Shown here in pieces: positions 22,878 through 30,574 of a stretch of 34,567 bases of DNA. This stretch comes from Planctomycetota bacterium (GTDB lineage Bacteria > Planctomycetota > Phycisphaerae > Phycisphaerales > Phycisphaeraceae), in the NCBI GenBank assembly GCA_026386955.1, contig JAPLMQ010000224.1, forward strand, positions 1-34,567, written 5' to 3'. Under the pieces are notes generated by a model, which was not told the DNA's origin, made no database searches, and saw nothing but the letters and a program-made list of their open reading frames with translations. Position numbers and translations under genes: made by a program. Each line of letters opens with the position of its first letter. Within the stretch, counting starts at the first letter, position 1.

Positions 22878-23789
22878 TCACCGATACCCCCTCACATCCG
22901 CCGGCTTGCCCGCCTCCTGCACCTCCGTTAGATACCGCCAGCAATCAGGCCGGCTGCCATCGACATCCGTGAAGCCGTAGACCTGCGCGAGTTGGCCGCT
23001 GGAGAGCGACTGGCCGTTCCAGCGGGCCTTCTCCGGGTCCTGCGCCAGGGCGGCGACGGCCCGGCCGACGAAGGCGGGCGACTCGGAGATGGCGAAGTGC
23101 GGGCTGCGCTTCGTCGCCTCGATCCAGTTGGATTCCTGCACGCCGTAGGCCTCGAGCATCGTCTCGGAGCGCAGCCAGCCCGGCGTGAGCGAGACGGCCG
23201 TCCCGCCGTGGGGCTTGAGCTCGTGGGCCAGCGCGAAGGCCATCCGCCCCACCGCCGCCTTGGCGAGGTCGTAGAAGAACGAGACGCGGTAATGCGTCGC
23301 GTTGTACTCCGTCGTGCCGTCGTTCACCTCCACCGCCAGCCCGCCCGGCGACTTGATGAGCAGCGGCAGCGCGAAGTGGCTGGTGATGGCGTGCGTCTCC
23401 ACCGCGAGGCGGAGCGTGCGCAGGCCGACGTCGAGCGACGATTCCCAGACGGTCTTGTTCCACTCCATCGTGGTGGCGCCCCAGATGTCGTTCACGAGGA
23501 TGTGCAGCCCGCCCTGCTCCGCCTCGATGCGGGCCACCAGCGCGCGGACCTCCTCGGGCACGAGATGGTCGACGCGGACCGCGACGCCCCGCCCGCCCGC
23601 CTGGTCGATCAGGGCCGCGGTCTCCTGGATCGTCTCGGGGCGCCGCATCTCCGAACCGCCCGGCTGCGTCGTCCGCCCGGTGACGTAGACGGTCGCCCCG
23701 GCGGCGCCGAGCTGCACGGCGATCCCCCGCCCCGCGCCGCGCGTCCCGCCGGCGACCAGGGCGACCTTGCCTGAGAGGGGTTTGGACAT
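22878..23789 (-). CDS. Short-chain dehydrogenase/reductase (SDR) family oxidoreductase
   Basis: 303 residues with a Rossmann fold. The nucleotide-binding glycine motif is GGTRGAGRG at residues 14-22, and the catalytic Tyr173-x-x-x-Lys177 is in FFYDLAKAA. Arg at 17 and the GRTTQP loop hint at NADP(H). Two canonical features differ: the NNAG motif is NDIWG, and the place of the catalytic Ser, 13 residues before the Tyr, is Thr (GTTEYNATHY). Both changes occur in SDR subgroups related to DHRS1, so activity is plausible. The C-terminal 50 residues (RPDCWRYLTEV) extend the core fold. The substrate is unknown. The gene diverges from the dual-OB/DUF488 operon across a 124-bp gap with a palindrome. 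Confidence 0.88.
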   Translation of the reverse strand: MSKPLSGKVALVAGGTRGAGRGIAVQLGAAGATVYVTGRTTQPGGSEMRRPETIQETAALIDQAGGRGVAVRVDHLVPEEVRALVARIEAEQGGLHILVNDIWGATTMEWNKTVWESSLDVGLRTLRLAVETHAITSHFALPLLIKSPGGLAVEVNDGTTEYNATHYRVSFFYDLAKAAVGRMAFALAHELKPHGGTAVSLTPGWLRSETMLEAYGVQESNWIEATKRSPHFAISESPAFVGRAVAALAQDPEKARWNGQSLSSGQLAQVYGFTDVDGSRPDCWRYLTEVQEAGKPADVRGYR

Positions 23790-23839
23790 GTCGTCGATCC
23801 TTGAAGAAGATTGAGCGGGGCAGATGGACTTCCGGGCGG

Positions 23840-23855
23840 TACATTACAAAATGTA
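23840..23855. promoter_or_regulatory. Perfect palindrome in the divergent promoter region
   Basis: TACATT-ACAA-AATGTA has 6-bp perfect arms around four bases. It lies 51 bases before the SDR start and 59 bases before the dual-OB gene start. It can provide -10-like hexamers on both strands and resembles half-sites of winged-helix repressors such as ArsR or HxlR types. No regulator gene is adjacent, so the binder is unknown. Confidence 0.5.
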
Positions 23856-23913
23856 TCTAGGCAGGCTTCACCAATAACCCTGCCAGAGTTGGTTCTCGCA
23901 TTTTGGGGGATTC

Positions 23914-24642
23914 ATGGCTACACCCACAACCAGGTTTGAGCAGATCGTCGTCCTTGCAAACTCCCACAAACGAACCCCCGGGCGCTGCATCGCGGGACGT
24001 CTTCTCAGCAAGGACAACGCGATCGGATCTTGGTGTCGCCCCATCCGCGACGAAACAACCGAAGGCGAGCTGCTCCAGCAGCACATGAAGACCGCGAACC
24101 GCGAGCCGATCAACGTGCTCGACGTGATGATCGTTCCCCTTCGTCATAAGGCCGACGACAAGACACATCCCGAAGATTGGTTCGTTGATGCCTCCAATCC
24201 ATGGCGAAAGACCACCAAGCTCGCACCTTTGCTCGTGCCGAAATTGGAGGAGCGTCCGGGAAACTTGTGGCTCGACCCCACGTCACGAAAGACGGACCGA
24301 GTGGCACCAGAAATATTGGCCCGACGCGATCGGCATCAATCGATCTACCTCATTCGTCCGGTGGATTTTCGCGTCGAAATCTCAAACGAATTGAACACAT
24401 GGAAGAATGCCCATGTCGGCGAACGCCGCGCTCACTTCACTTACAACAACACCAAGTACGCATTGAAATTGACCGATCCCGTCTTCATCGCCCGATTCGC
24501 CAGAGACTTTCCGCCGCCGAACGCCCCACCTAAAATCATCCAGTTGCCATCCCGTGACAACTGCTTGCTCTGCGTCAGCCTGACACCCGAGTTTCACGGG
24601 TATCATTACAAGGTCGTCGCCACCGTCCTGAAGCTGCCATGA
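23914..24642 (+). CDS. Dual OB-fold (DuOB)-type protein, first gene of a DUF488 operon
   Basis: 242 residues. The N-terminal signature FEQIVVLANSHKRTPGRCIAGRLL followed by GSWCRPI matches the dual OB-containing proteins often encoded beside DUF488 genes. A second beta-rich unit follows (KYALKLTDPVFIARF and NCLLCVSLTPEFHGYHYKVVATV). OB folds usually bind nucleic acid or nucleotides, and this family has been linked by gene neighbourhood to conflict or nucleic-acid-handling systems. No catalytic motif is obvious. Its stop overlaps the next start by four bases (ATGA), so translation is coupled. Codon use is less GC-rich than in the following genes, which hints at separate origin. The start at ATG 23914 fits the family's N-terminus. 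My family assignment rests on pattern recall. Confidence 0.75.
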   Translation: MATPTTRFEQIVVLANSHKRTPGRCIAGRLLSKDNAIGSWCRPIRDETTEGELLQQHMKTANREPINVLDVMIVPLRHKADDKTHPEDWFVDASNPWRKTTKLAPLLVPKLEERPGNLWLDPTSRKTDRVAPEILARRDRHQSIYLIRPVDFRVEISNELNTWKNAHVGERRAHFTYNNTKYALKLTDPVFIARFARDFPPPNAPPKIIQLPSRDNCLLCVSLTPEFHGYHYKVVATVLKLP

Positions 24643-25271
24643 GCGATTCCACCGACCCGAAACCGACGCTGCTGACCATCGGCCACTCGGACCACGAGGC
24701 CGCGGAGTTTGTCGCGCTCCTGGCCCGACACAAGGTCGACGCCATCGCCGACGTGCGCTCGCAGCCCTACAGCCGGTTCCACAGCCAGTTCAACCGCGAA
24801 ACGCTCATGACGATCCTCCGCAACGCGGGGATCAAATACACGTTCCTCGGCCGCGAACTCGGGGCCCGGCGGGCCGAGCCGGAGTGCTACCGCGGGACGC
24901 AGGTGCAATACGACCTCGTGGCCAAGCTGCCTGCGTTCCAGGAAGGCCTGGCCCGGGTCCGCCACGGGCTGGCCACCTATCGGATCGCGCTGCTATGCGC
25001 CGAGAAGGATCCCATCACCTGCCACCGCACGATCCTGGTCTGCCGGCAGTTCCGCGAGGATCCGATCGCGATCGAGCACATCCGCGAGGACGGTTCGGCC
25101 GAGACGATGGAGCATGCGGAGGACCGATTGCTTGAGGCGACGGGGCTGCCGGCGGCCGACCTTTTCCGCGGGCGGGAGGCGCTGGTCGAGGAGGCATACA
25201 AGATCCAGTCGGGACGGATCGCCTACACCGAGGCCGGGGCCGAGCCCGCCGAGAGCGGAGTGAGCGCGTGA
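24639..25271 (+). CDS. DUF488 domain protein
   Basis: 210 residues with the full DUF488 pattern: LLTIGHSDHEAAEFVALL at the start, ADVRSQPYSRFHSQFN, IKYTFLGRELG, and the closing motif CAEKDPITCHR with Cys120, Cys128, His129 and Arg130. The conserved acidic, arginine and CHR residues look like an active or metal-binding site, but the biochemical activity of the family is not established. About 50 extra residues follow the core. It starts within the stop of the dual-OB gene and its own stop overlaps the next start (GTGA). This places it in the middle of a three-gene translationally coupled operon. Confidence 0.88.
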   Translation: MSDSTDPKPTLLTIGHSDHEAAEFVALLARHKVDAIADVRSQPYSRFHSQFNRETLMTILRNAGIKYTFLGRELGARRAEPECYRGTQVQYDLVAKLPAFQEGLARVRHGLATYRIALLCAEKDPITCHRTILVCRQFREDPIAIEHIREDGSAETMEHAEDRLLEATGLPAADLFRGREALVEEAYKIQSGRIAYTEAGAEPAESGVSA

Positions 25272-25711
25272 CCGTCCGACTCCTCACCATCGGCTTCGCC
25301 GGGACAACCGCGGAACAGTTCTTCGGATTGCTCCGCGGCGCGGGGGTCAAGCGGGTCGTCCATGTGCGCTTGAACAACACGTCCCAACTGGCTGGATTCA
25401 CGAAAAAGGACGACTTGCGGTTTTTCCTGCGCGAGGCCGCGGGCATCGAGTACGTCCACATCCCCGAACTCGCCCCCACCCAAGACATCCTTGATGTCTA
25501 CAAGAAGCACAAGGGGAGCTGGGCCGTCTACGAGGAAGAGTTCAAGCTGTTGATGGCGAAGCGCGGGATCGAGAAATTCATCGCTCCCGACACGGCCGAC
25601 ATGGGCTGCCTGCTCTGCAGCGAGAAGGAGCCACATCACTGCCATCGCCGATTGGTCGCAGAATACCTGCGGGAGCGCTGGAAAGACGTGGCGGTCGAAC
25701 ACTTGGTGTGA
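25268..25711 (+). CDS. DUF488 domain protein, short form
   Basis: 147 residues from a GTG that overlaps the previous stop. It has the short-form DUF488 signature: LLTIGFAGTTAEQFFGLL, VVHVRLNNTSQLAGFTKK, IEYVHIPELAPTQDIL, and CLLCSEKEPHHCHRR with Cys114, Cys117, Cys125, His126 and Arg127. It differs enough from its neighbour to be an old paralog rather than a recent duplication, and both keep the E-x2-P-x2-CHR site. Two different DUF488 proteins fixed in one operon suggest a heteromeric or sequential action. Degenerate family 1 repeat sequence lies downstream. Confidence 0.88.
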   Translation: MTVRLLTIGFAGTTAEQFFGLLRGAGVKRVVHVRLNNTSQLAGFTKKDDLRFFLREAAGIEYVHIPELAPTQDILDVYKKHKGSWAVYEEEFKLLMAKRGIEKFIAPDTADMGCLLCSEKEPHHCHRRLVAEYLRERWKDVAVEHLV

Positions 25712-25803
25712 TGGGGATTGTCCGCCCGACTCGCAAGCGGCGGACGCCGGCGCTTCTGGATCTCGCCCAATCCTGCAGGCATTCCTGGCCCCTGCGGACC
25801 AAC

Positions 25804-25831
25804 CTCCGTCGCTTGCGCGTCCGGCTAACAA
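25804..25831. repeat. Palindromic repeat, family 1, partial copy
   Basis: A solitary right-arm sequence (CTCCGTCGCTTGCGCGTCCGG then CTAACAA) lies 93 bases after the last DUF488 gene. A weak left-arm-like GACTCGCAAGCGGCGGAC occurs at about 25730-25747. It looks like a worn copy in the same 3'-end position as copies 3 and 4. Confidence 0.6.
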
Positions 25832-25858
25832 GACCATGTGGTCCGTCTCGCATCGTCT

Positions 25859-26039
25859 GGTGCCACATGTCATCGTACTCGTGACATGTGCCTTGGGATG
25901 GCGGGAAATCCAGCCTCGACAAGAAGCGTCGAGAAACCGCTGGATCGCGGGCCTTTCGCGATGACGCGACGAGGTGACCGCGGGGTCCTGGGCCCTCTGT
26001 CGACCGGCACATGTCACTAGTACGATGACATGTGGCACC
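25859..26039. repeat. Hairpin-ended repeat, family 2, copy B
   Basis: The 32-bp ends (25859-25890 and 26008-26039) match those of copy A with one difference in the right end (CTAG for CGAG). Each end keeps the CACATGTCA/TGACATGTG hairpin. The 117-bp interior is unrelated to copy A and has its own stem candidate CTCGAC/GTCGAG. The element stops four bases before the ATG of the desaturase gene, so it forms that gene's 5' leader. Confidence 0.88.
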
Positions 26040-26043
26040 AGAG

Positions 26044-27132
26044 ATGAGCCGAGCCATGACCCAACCGACCGCCGACGTCCCCGATGCGACTTCCGCCGCC
26101 GCCCCCGCCGCCCCCGCGCGGAAAAAATCCGGCCGGCAGATCGAGTGGTACCGCTGCCCGATCGAGCGCGACCTCCTCAAAACCCTCAGCCAGCGCAGCG
26201 ACTTCCGCGGGTTCCTCCAGACCTTCGGCCACCTGGGCCTCTACAGCCTCACGGCCGGGCTCGCCCTCTATGGCTTCGGCCGCTGGCCCGTCGGCGTGGT
26301 GATCGCCATCGTCTTCCTCCACGGCATGATCGCGTCGTTCCTCATCAACGGCATGCACGAGCTCGTCCACAACACCGTCTTCCGCAGCGCCTGGCTCAAC
26401 GCGTTTTTCCTCCGCGTCGTCTCCTTCCTGGGCTGGATCAACTTCCAGACCTTCAACGCCAGCCACATGCGGCACCACGCCTACACGCTCCACCCGCCCG
26501 ACGACTTGGAGGTCGTCCTCCCGATCAAGCTGATGGTCAGGCAATTCCTCGAGCAGGGCTTCGTCAACCCGCGCGGGTTCTGGGGCTCGTTCATGTACAC
26601 GCTGCGCATCGCCCGCGGGAAGTTCGAGGGCGAGTGGGAGCTGGCGCTCTATCCGCCCGGCTCGCCCGAGAAGCGACGCCCCGCGATCCGCTGGGCCCGC
26701 ACCGTCCTCTTCGGGCATCTGCTGATCGTCGCCGTCTCGGTCTATTTCAAGCTCTGGCTGCTGCCGGTGCTGATCACGTTCGGGCCGTTCTACGGAAGCT
26801 GGATGTTCTGGCTGTGCAACAACACGCAGCACGTGGGGCTGCGCGACAACGTGCCGGATTTCCGCATGAATTGCCGGACGTTTTTGCTCAACCCGTTCAC
26901 CCGGCTGCTCTACTGGCAGATGAACTACCACACCGAGCACCACATGTACCCCACGGTGCCGTGCTACTACCTCGCCCGGCTGCACAAGGCGGTGGAGCAT
27001 GACCTGCCGCCCACGCCGCACGGGATCGTGGCGGTCTGGCGCGAGATCATCGCGATCATGAGGAAGCAGAAGGCCGACCCGACGTATCAGCATCAGGCGC
27101 TGGTGCCGCAGTTGACGGCGAAGGCGGAATGA
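26044..27132 (+). CDS. Membrane fatty acid desaturase/hydroxylase family protein
   Basis: 362 residues from ATG 26044; ATG 26056 is an equally possible start, and a GTG at 26032 lies within the repeat. The three histidine boxes of membrane di-iron enzymes are present: His105ELVHN, His141-MRHH, and His296-TEHH, with an extra His263 in NNTQHVG. Four hydrophobic segments in two hairpins surround them. Members insert double bonds or hydroxyls into acyl chains at the cytoplasmic membrane face; the substrate and position cannot be read here. An Ala/Pro-rich segment precedes the domain. The family 2 repeat directly upstream may supply or modulate its leader. A copy of its last 25 or so codons survives at 30143-30216. 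Confidence 0.9.
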   Translation: MSRAMTQPTADVPDATSAAAPAAPARKKSGRQIEWYRCPIERDLLKTLSQRSDFRGFLQTFGHLGLYSLTAGLALYGFGRWPVGVVIAIVFLHGMIASFLINGMHELVHNTVFRSAWLNAFFLRVVSFLGWINFQTFNASHMRHHAYTLHPPDDLEVVLPIKLMVRQFLEQGFVNPRGFWGSFMYTLRIARGKFEGEWELALYPPGSPEKRRPAIRWARTVLFGHLLIVAVSVYFKLWLLPVLITFGPFYGSWMFWLCNNTQHVGLRDNVPDFRMNCRTFLLNPFTRLLYWQMNYHTEHHMYPTVPCYYLARLHKAVEHDLPPTPHGIVAVWREIIAIMRKQKADPTYQHQALVPQLTAKAE

Positions 27133-27173
27133 AGTCGGCGGGCGCGCCGCCTGACGGTGCGACGCCGCTGTGG

Positions 27174-27357
27174 GTTAGCCGGAAGCGCAAGCGACGGGAC
27201 GGGGGTCGCCCAACTCACAGCAGCGCTGGAGCACGCGGTGCGCCCGGCGGACGCACACGGCCCCATCGATGCAATGACTCATTGCGCGTCCACCGCGTGC
27301 GCCGGCCGGGCTGTTGATGGTTCGACCCCCGTCCCGTCGCTTGCGCTTCCGGCTAAC
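27174..27357. repeat. Palindromic repeat, family 1, copy 4
   Basis: The 33-bp arms (27174-27206 and 27325-27357) are perfect inverted complements starting GTTAGCCGGAAGCGCAAG. The interior resembles copies 1 and 2 and pairs with itself (CACGCGGTGCGCC against GGCGCACGCGGTG-like text). It fills the gap between two convergent genes and could act as a two-way transcription end. Confidence 0.9.
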
Positions 27358-27365
27358 AAAGCCCC

Positions 27366-30110
27366 TCACGGCGCCGGCCCGACAAACGGCTTGATCGTGT
27401 ACCCCATCGCCACCTTCTCGGGCTTCCCGCCCTTCTCCGCGACTTCGATCATCACCGTGTCGTTCCCGCGGAAGACCTTGCGCGGGCCGTCGAGGACGAT
27501 CTTCACGCCGTAGCCTCCGCGGTCGACGACGACCGCCTGCGCGAGCTTGCCCAACTGCGGGGTGTTGGCCGCGGGCGTGAGGTCGAACGAATCGTTGTTG
27601 ACGCCGATGGCGCGCACGACCGTCGGCTTGGCGGCGTCGCCCGCGATGAACGGGATCATCTCGTACGCGGCCGACACCTCCGACGACGGGCCCTGGTTCC
27701 AGAGCGCCGCCCGGTAGCCCGTGTCGGCCAGTTGCACCTTGCAGTCGATCGAGTCGGCGTTGAACGTGAAGCTCCTGCTCGCGTGCAGCGGCTGGTCGCG
27801 GATCTCGCCCGAGCTGGTGACGGTGTTGCCCACGAGCTTGGCGTCGAAATGCTCGCTGTCGCCCGAGACGAGCGGCTGCGCGCCGTCGGCGACGGTTCCG
27901 ATGAGCGTGTGGATGTGGAATTTCGCCGCCTTGCGGCGCTCCATGTCCTTCCCGTACGACCCGTTGAGCGTGCCCGCGAGGACGGTGCCCTTGCCCGGGA
28001 CGGTGAGCTGGCAGAGCGTCCCGCCGCCGTAGCCCAGGCGGGTGGCGAAGTAGTTGTCGAGCCACTCGGGGCAGAGCCGGCCGTGGAAGGTCAGGGCGTA
28101 GTAGGTCGGCCTGCGCGCGGCGAACCACTCGTTCCCGCCGTTGACGCTCACGGTGAAGTCCGGCCCGGGCTCGCCCTTCCAGCCCTTGCTCCCCAGCTCC
28201 GCCTGTTGGGCCGTGCGCGCGCCCCAGGGGTAGGCGGTGGCCTCGGGGCAGCGCAGGTAGGTGTAGAGCTCCGCCTGGCGGTCGAGGATGGCCTTGAACT
28301 GCGGGTCGTTGAGGTCGTTCACCGCGGCGGTGAAGTTGTCGTGGATGTAGGAGCCGTAGTGGAAGTCGTGCCCGAAGTGTTCCTGGCAGTCGCCTGACGT
28401 GCTGATGCCCGTGCCGCGGCCCCAGCCCTCGCTGATGAAGCGGTCGAAGTAGGTCTGGGCCATCTGCGTGAGCAGCGGGTCCTGCGCGCCCTCGCGGGCG
28501 TAGCGCAGGGCCATGACCACGTGCGAGAAGGCGTTGCCGTTGACGCGCTCGATGCCCGCCGCCTGGGAGAGGCGGTCGCCGCAGAGGAGGATGCCCTCGC
28601 GGACGATGGCCTTGAGCTCGGGCGGCGCGTCGGATTGCTGGAGGATGCGCCACGCGGGGCGCCAGTAATGCCAGGCGTAGGTGCCGAAGGTGTAGCCGAA
28701 GTTCCCGTTCCAACCTTGGACGATGGTGTGGTCGCCGACTGTGATGGCGTCGAGTCCCTTCTCGAGGTCGACGATGGCGACGTTGAGCACCGCGCGGTTG
28801 TGGTGCACCGTGTAGTGGTGCATGAGCTGGTCGGAGAGCGGCGGCGGCTCGTGCGGGCCGTTGAGCGGGACGAAGCCCGGGGCCTGGGGCAGCCCCTTGT
28901 ACTCGATGACCTTGGTGTTCCAGCCGAAGGTCGCGCCCTCGGTGGGCTTGATCTCGTTGCCCTTGTCGTCGCGGACGATCAGGTCCTCGGGCTTGATGTG
29001 GGCCTTGATCCAGTCGTGCAGGCGGACCTGGAACGGGTGCCAGAGGACCCGGCCGTCGTGGTAGATCGCCCCGCCCTGGAGGGCCTTGGCGGTGGCGGGG
29101 TCGGGGCAGAAGATCGCGGGCGGCCCGCCGACGTTGCGGACGGTGCGCGCGTCGTTGCGCCCGAGCTGGATGTGGAGCATGAAGTCGCCCAAGGCGGGCT
29201 TGGCGCGCAGGGCGAAGCCGGGCGAGGCGGCGCGGGCGGCGGAGGCGGGGTCGCCCCCGGGCGTCTCAAGCGGATTCACCTCCACCGTCAGCAGTTGCTC
29301 GTCGTACTTCCCCACGGGCTTGAGTGGGATGTTCTTCTGCTGAAATCCGCCCGTCGCCGGGCCGTCGAAGAGCACTTCGCCGTCGGGCGCGGTGATCTTG
29401 AACGTGCGCGTCACCGGCTGATCAAACTCGGCCACGCCCAGGTCGAGGTAGTTCGTCCCCTTGGGCACGTAGACGTAGCTCTTGCGGAGCATGTCGTGGT
29501 GGCCGTGCATCCAGAGCGGGTGGCCGACGAGCCCCGCGGACAGCCCCTGCGAGACGCGCAGCGTGGCGACGTGGTCCCTGCTCCCCGCGAGGAGCACGCG
29601 GTAGACGCCCTTCTTCCCCGCGGGCACGTGGTAGACGAAATCCTTCGCGGGCAGCGCGGCGACCCGCTGCGGGTCGGTCAGTTCGCTCCAGCGGACCATC
29701 GGCATCGTCCCCCGGCCGCGGAGCAGCGTGTAGTACCACATCTCGTGGTCCCACCCGCCCGTCTCGGTGATGCAGGCGTTCCCGGGCGGGACGACGTCGG
29801 CCGCGAGCTCGCGGGCGACGACCTGGCCGTCGGGGTCCATCACCTTGATGAGCAGCTCGCGCGGGCCGTTCTCGAGGAGGTTCCACCGGGCGACGCGGAC
29901 GGAGACGTCGAACGCCCGGCCGTCGGCGTTAAGGACGTAGGCGCTGGCGGCCTGGTAGAGCCGGAGCGTGACGCCGCGTTCGTCGGAAGGCCACGCGGCG
30001 GGGCTGTTCGGCGGCATGTCGGCCGCATGAGCCGCGCGGGGCGAGGCACAGGCCGCGAGGAGGAGGAGCGCGGCCGACACAAGCGACGCAAGCCGGGGGA
30101 GCGTGTTCAT
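27366..30110 (-). CDS. Large exported protein, lipoprotein-like, possible alpha-barrel hydrolase or lyase
   Basis: 914 residues. The N-terminus has a hydrophobic signal with LLAAC at about residues 17-21, a plausible lipobox, so it may be lipid-anchored. The first 350 residues are beta-rich (VTLRLYQAASAYVLNADGR, YRVLLAGSRDHVATLRVSQG). The middle, about 430-640, is helical with histidine- and tryptophan-rich turns (HHYTVHHNRAVLN, GYTFGTYAWHYWRPAWR, ISTSGDCQEHFGHDFHYGSYIHDNF). This resembles alpha/alpha-barrel polysaccharide lyase or hydrolase folds. The last 270 residues are beta-rich again, as in heparinase-like enzymes. No family can be named with confidence. ATG 30110 gives a proper signal sequence. 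It is convergent with the desaturase across repeat copy 4. Confidence 0.78.
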   Translation of the reverse strand: MNTLPRLASLVSAALLLLAACASPRAAHAADMPPNSPAAWPSDERGVTLRLYQAASAYVLNADGRAFDVSVRVARWNLLENGPRELLIKVMDPDGQVVARELAADVVPPGNACITETGGWDHEMWYYTLLRGRGTMPMVRWSELTDPQRVAALPAKDFVYHVPAGKKGVYRVLLAGSRDHVATLRVSQGLSAGLVGHPLWMHGHHDMLRKSYVYVPKGTNYLDLGVAEFDQPVTRTFKITAPDGEVLFDGPATGGFQQKNIPLKPVGKYDEQLLTVEVNPLETPGGDPASAARAASPGFALRAKPALGDFMLHIQLGRNDARTVRNVGGPPAIFCPDPATAKALQGGAIYHDGRVLWHPFQVRLHDWIKAHIKPEDLIVRDDKGNEIKPTEGATFGWNTKVIEYKGLPQAPGFVPLNGPHEPPPLSDQLMHHYTVHHNRAVLNVAIVDLEKGLDAITVGDHTIVQGWNGNFGYTFGTYAWHYWRPAWRILQQSDAPPELKAIVREGILLCGDRLSQAAGIERVNGNAFSHVVMALRYAREGAQDPLLTQMAQTYFDRFISEGWGRGTGISTSGDCQEHFGHDFHYGSYIHDNFTAAVNDLNDPQFKAILDRQAELYTYLRCPEATAYPWGARTAQQAELGSKGWKGEPGPDFTVSVNGGNEWFAARRPTYYALTFHGRLCPEWLDNYFATRLGYGGGTLCQLTVPGKGTVLAGTLNGSYGKDMERRKAAKFHIHTLIGTVADGAQPLVSGDSEHFDAKLVGNTVTSSGEIRDQPLHASRSFTFNADSIDCKVQLADTGYRAALWNQGPSSEVSAAYEMIPFIAGDAAKPTVVRAIGVNNDSFDLTPAANTPQLGKLAQAVVVDRGGYGVKIVLDGPRKVFRGNDTVMIEVAEKGGKPEKVAMGYTIKPFVGPAP

Positions 30111-30142
30111 GGACGAGTCTCGGAATGGGAGGGAGCTGGGCG

Positions 30143-30216
30143 GCGATGCTGAGGAAGCAGAAGGCCGACCCGGCGCATCGACATCAGGCGCTGGTGCCGC
30201 AGTTGTCGACGAAGGG
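30143..30216 (+). pseudogene. Duplicated 3' end of the desaturase gene
   Basis: The plus-strand frame reads LRKQKADPAHRHQALVPQL, nearly identical to IMRKQKADPTYQHQALVPQL at the C-terminus of the desaturase (26044-27132). DNA identity is high across about 74 bases and no upstream desaturase sequence precedes it. It sits just upstream of the minus-strand 914-residue gene. It is a relic of a second desaturase copy or of a local duplication. Confidence 0.8.
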
Positions 30217-30284
30217 AAACGCGGTGATTCAGAACGCGATGGCCCAGGCCCCGCAGTGCCTGGGCTTTGAGTGCGACCGCTTTT

Positions 30285-30566
30285 CTATCGCAGGCCGAAC
30301 TCGATCCGCTTGCCCAGCAGGTGGGCCACCTTCGCCATCGTGTTCAGGGTGATGGATGTGTTCTCCGGGTCGAGCAGCCGGTCGACGCCGCTCCGGCTGG
30401 TCTTGAGCCGCTTGGCGATCTCGGCCTTGCTGATGTGCTGCTCGCTCATCGCCTTCTCAAGTTCGTGGGCGATCTTGAACTTGATCGCCGTGGCGCGGCA
30501 TTCCTCAAGGATGCCGTCCTCGGCCAGAAAGTCCTCGAGTTTCGAGCCCACATGTTTCTGCTTCAT
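30285..30566 (-). CDS. higA: HigA-type XRE-family antitoxin
   Basis: 93 residues from ATG 30566. The helix-turn-helix is ISKAEIAKRLKTSRSGVDRLLDPENTSITLNTMAKVAHLLGK at about residues 44-86, in the xre form typical of antitoxins paired with HigB/Gp49-type toxins. It is expected to bind and neutralise the toxin and to repress the pair's promoter. The gene begins eight bases after the toxin's stop, so the order is toxin first, as in higBA. The N-terminal KLEDFLAEDG helix probably makes contact with the toxin. The symbol is by family and order. Confidence 0.85.
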   Translation of the reverse strand: MKQKHVGSKLEDFLAEDGILEECRATAIKFKIAHELEKAMSEQHISKAEIAKRLKTSRSGVDRLLDPENTSITLNTMAKVAHLLGKRIEFGLR

Positions 30567-30574
30567 GGCGTCAC

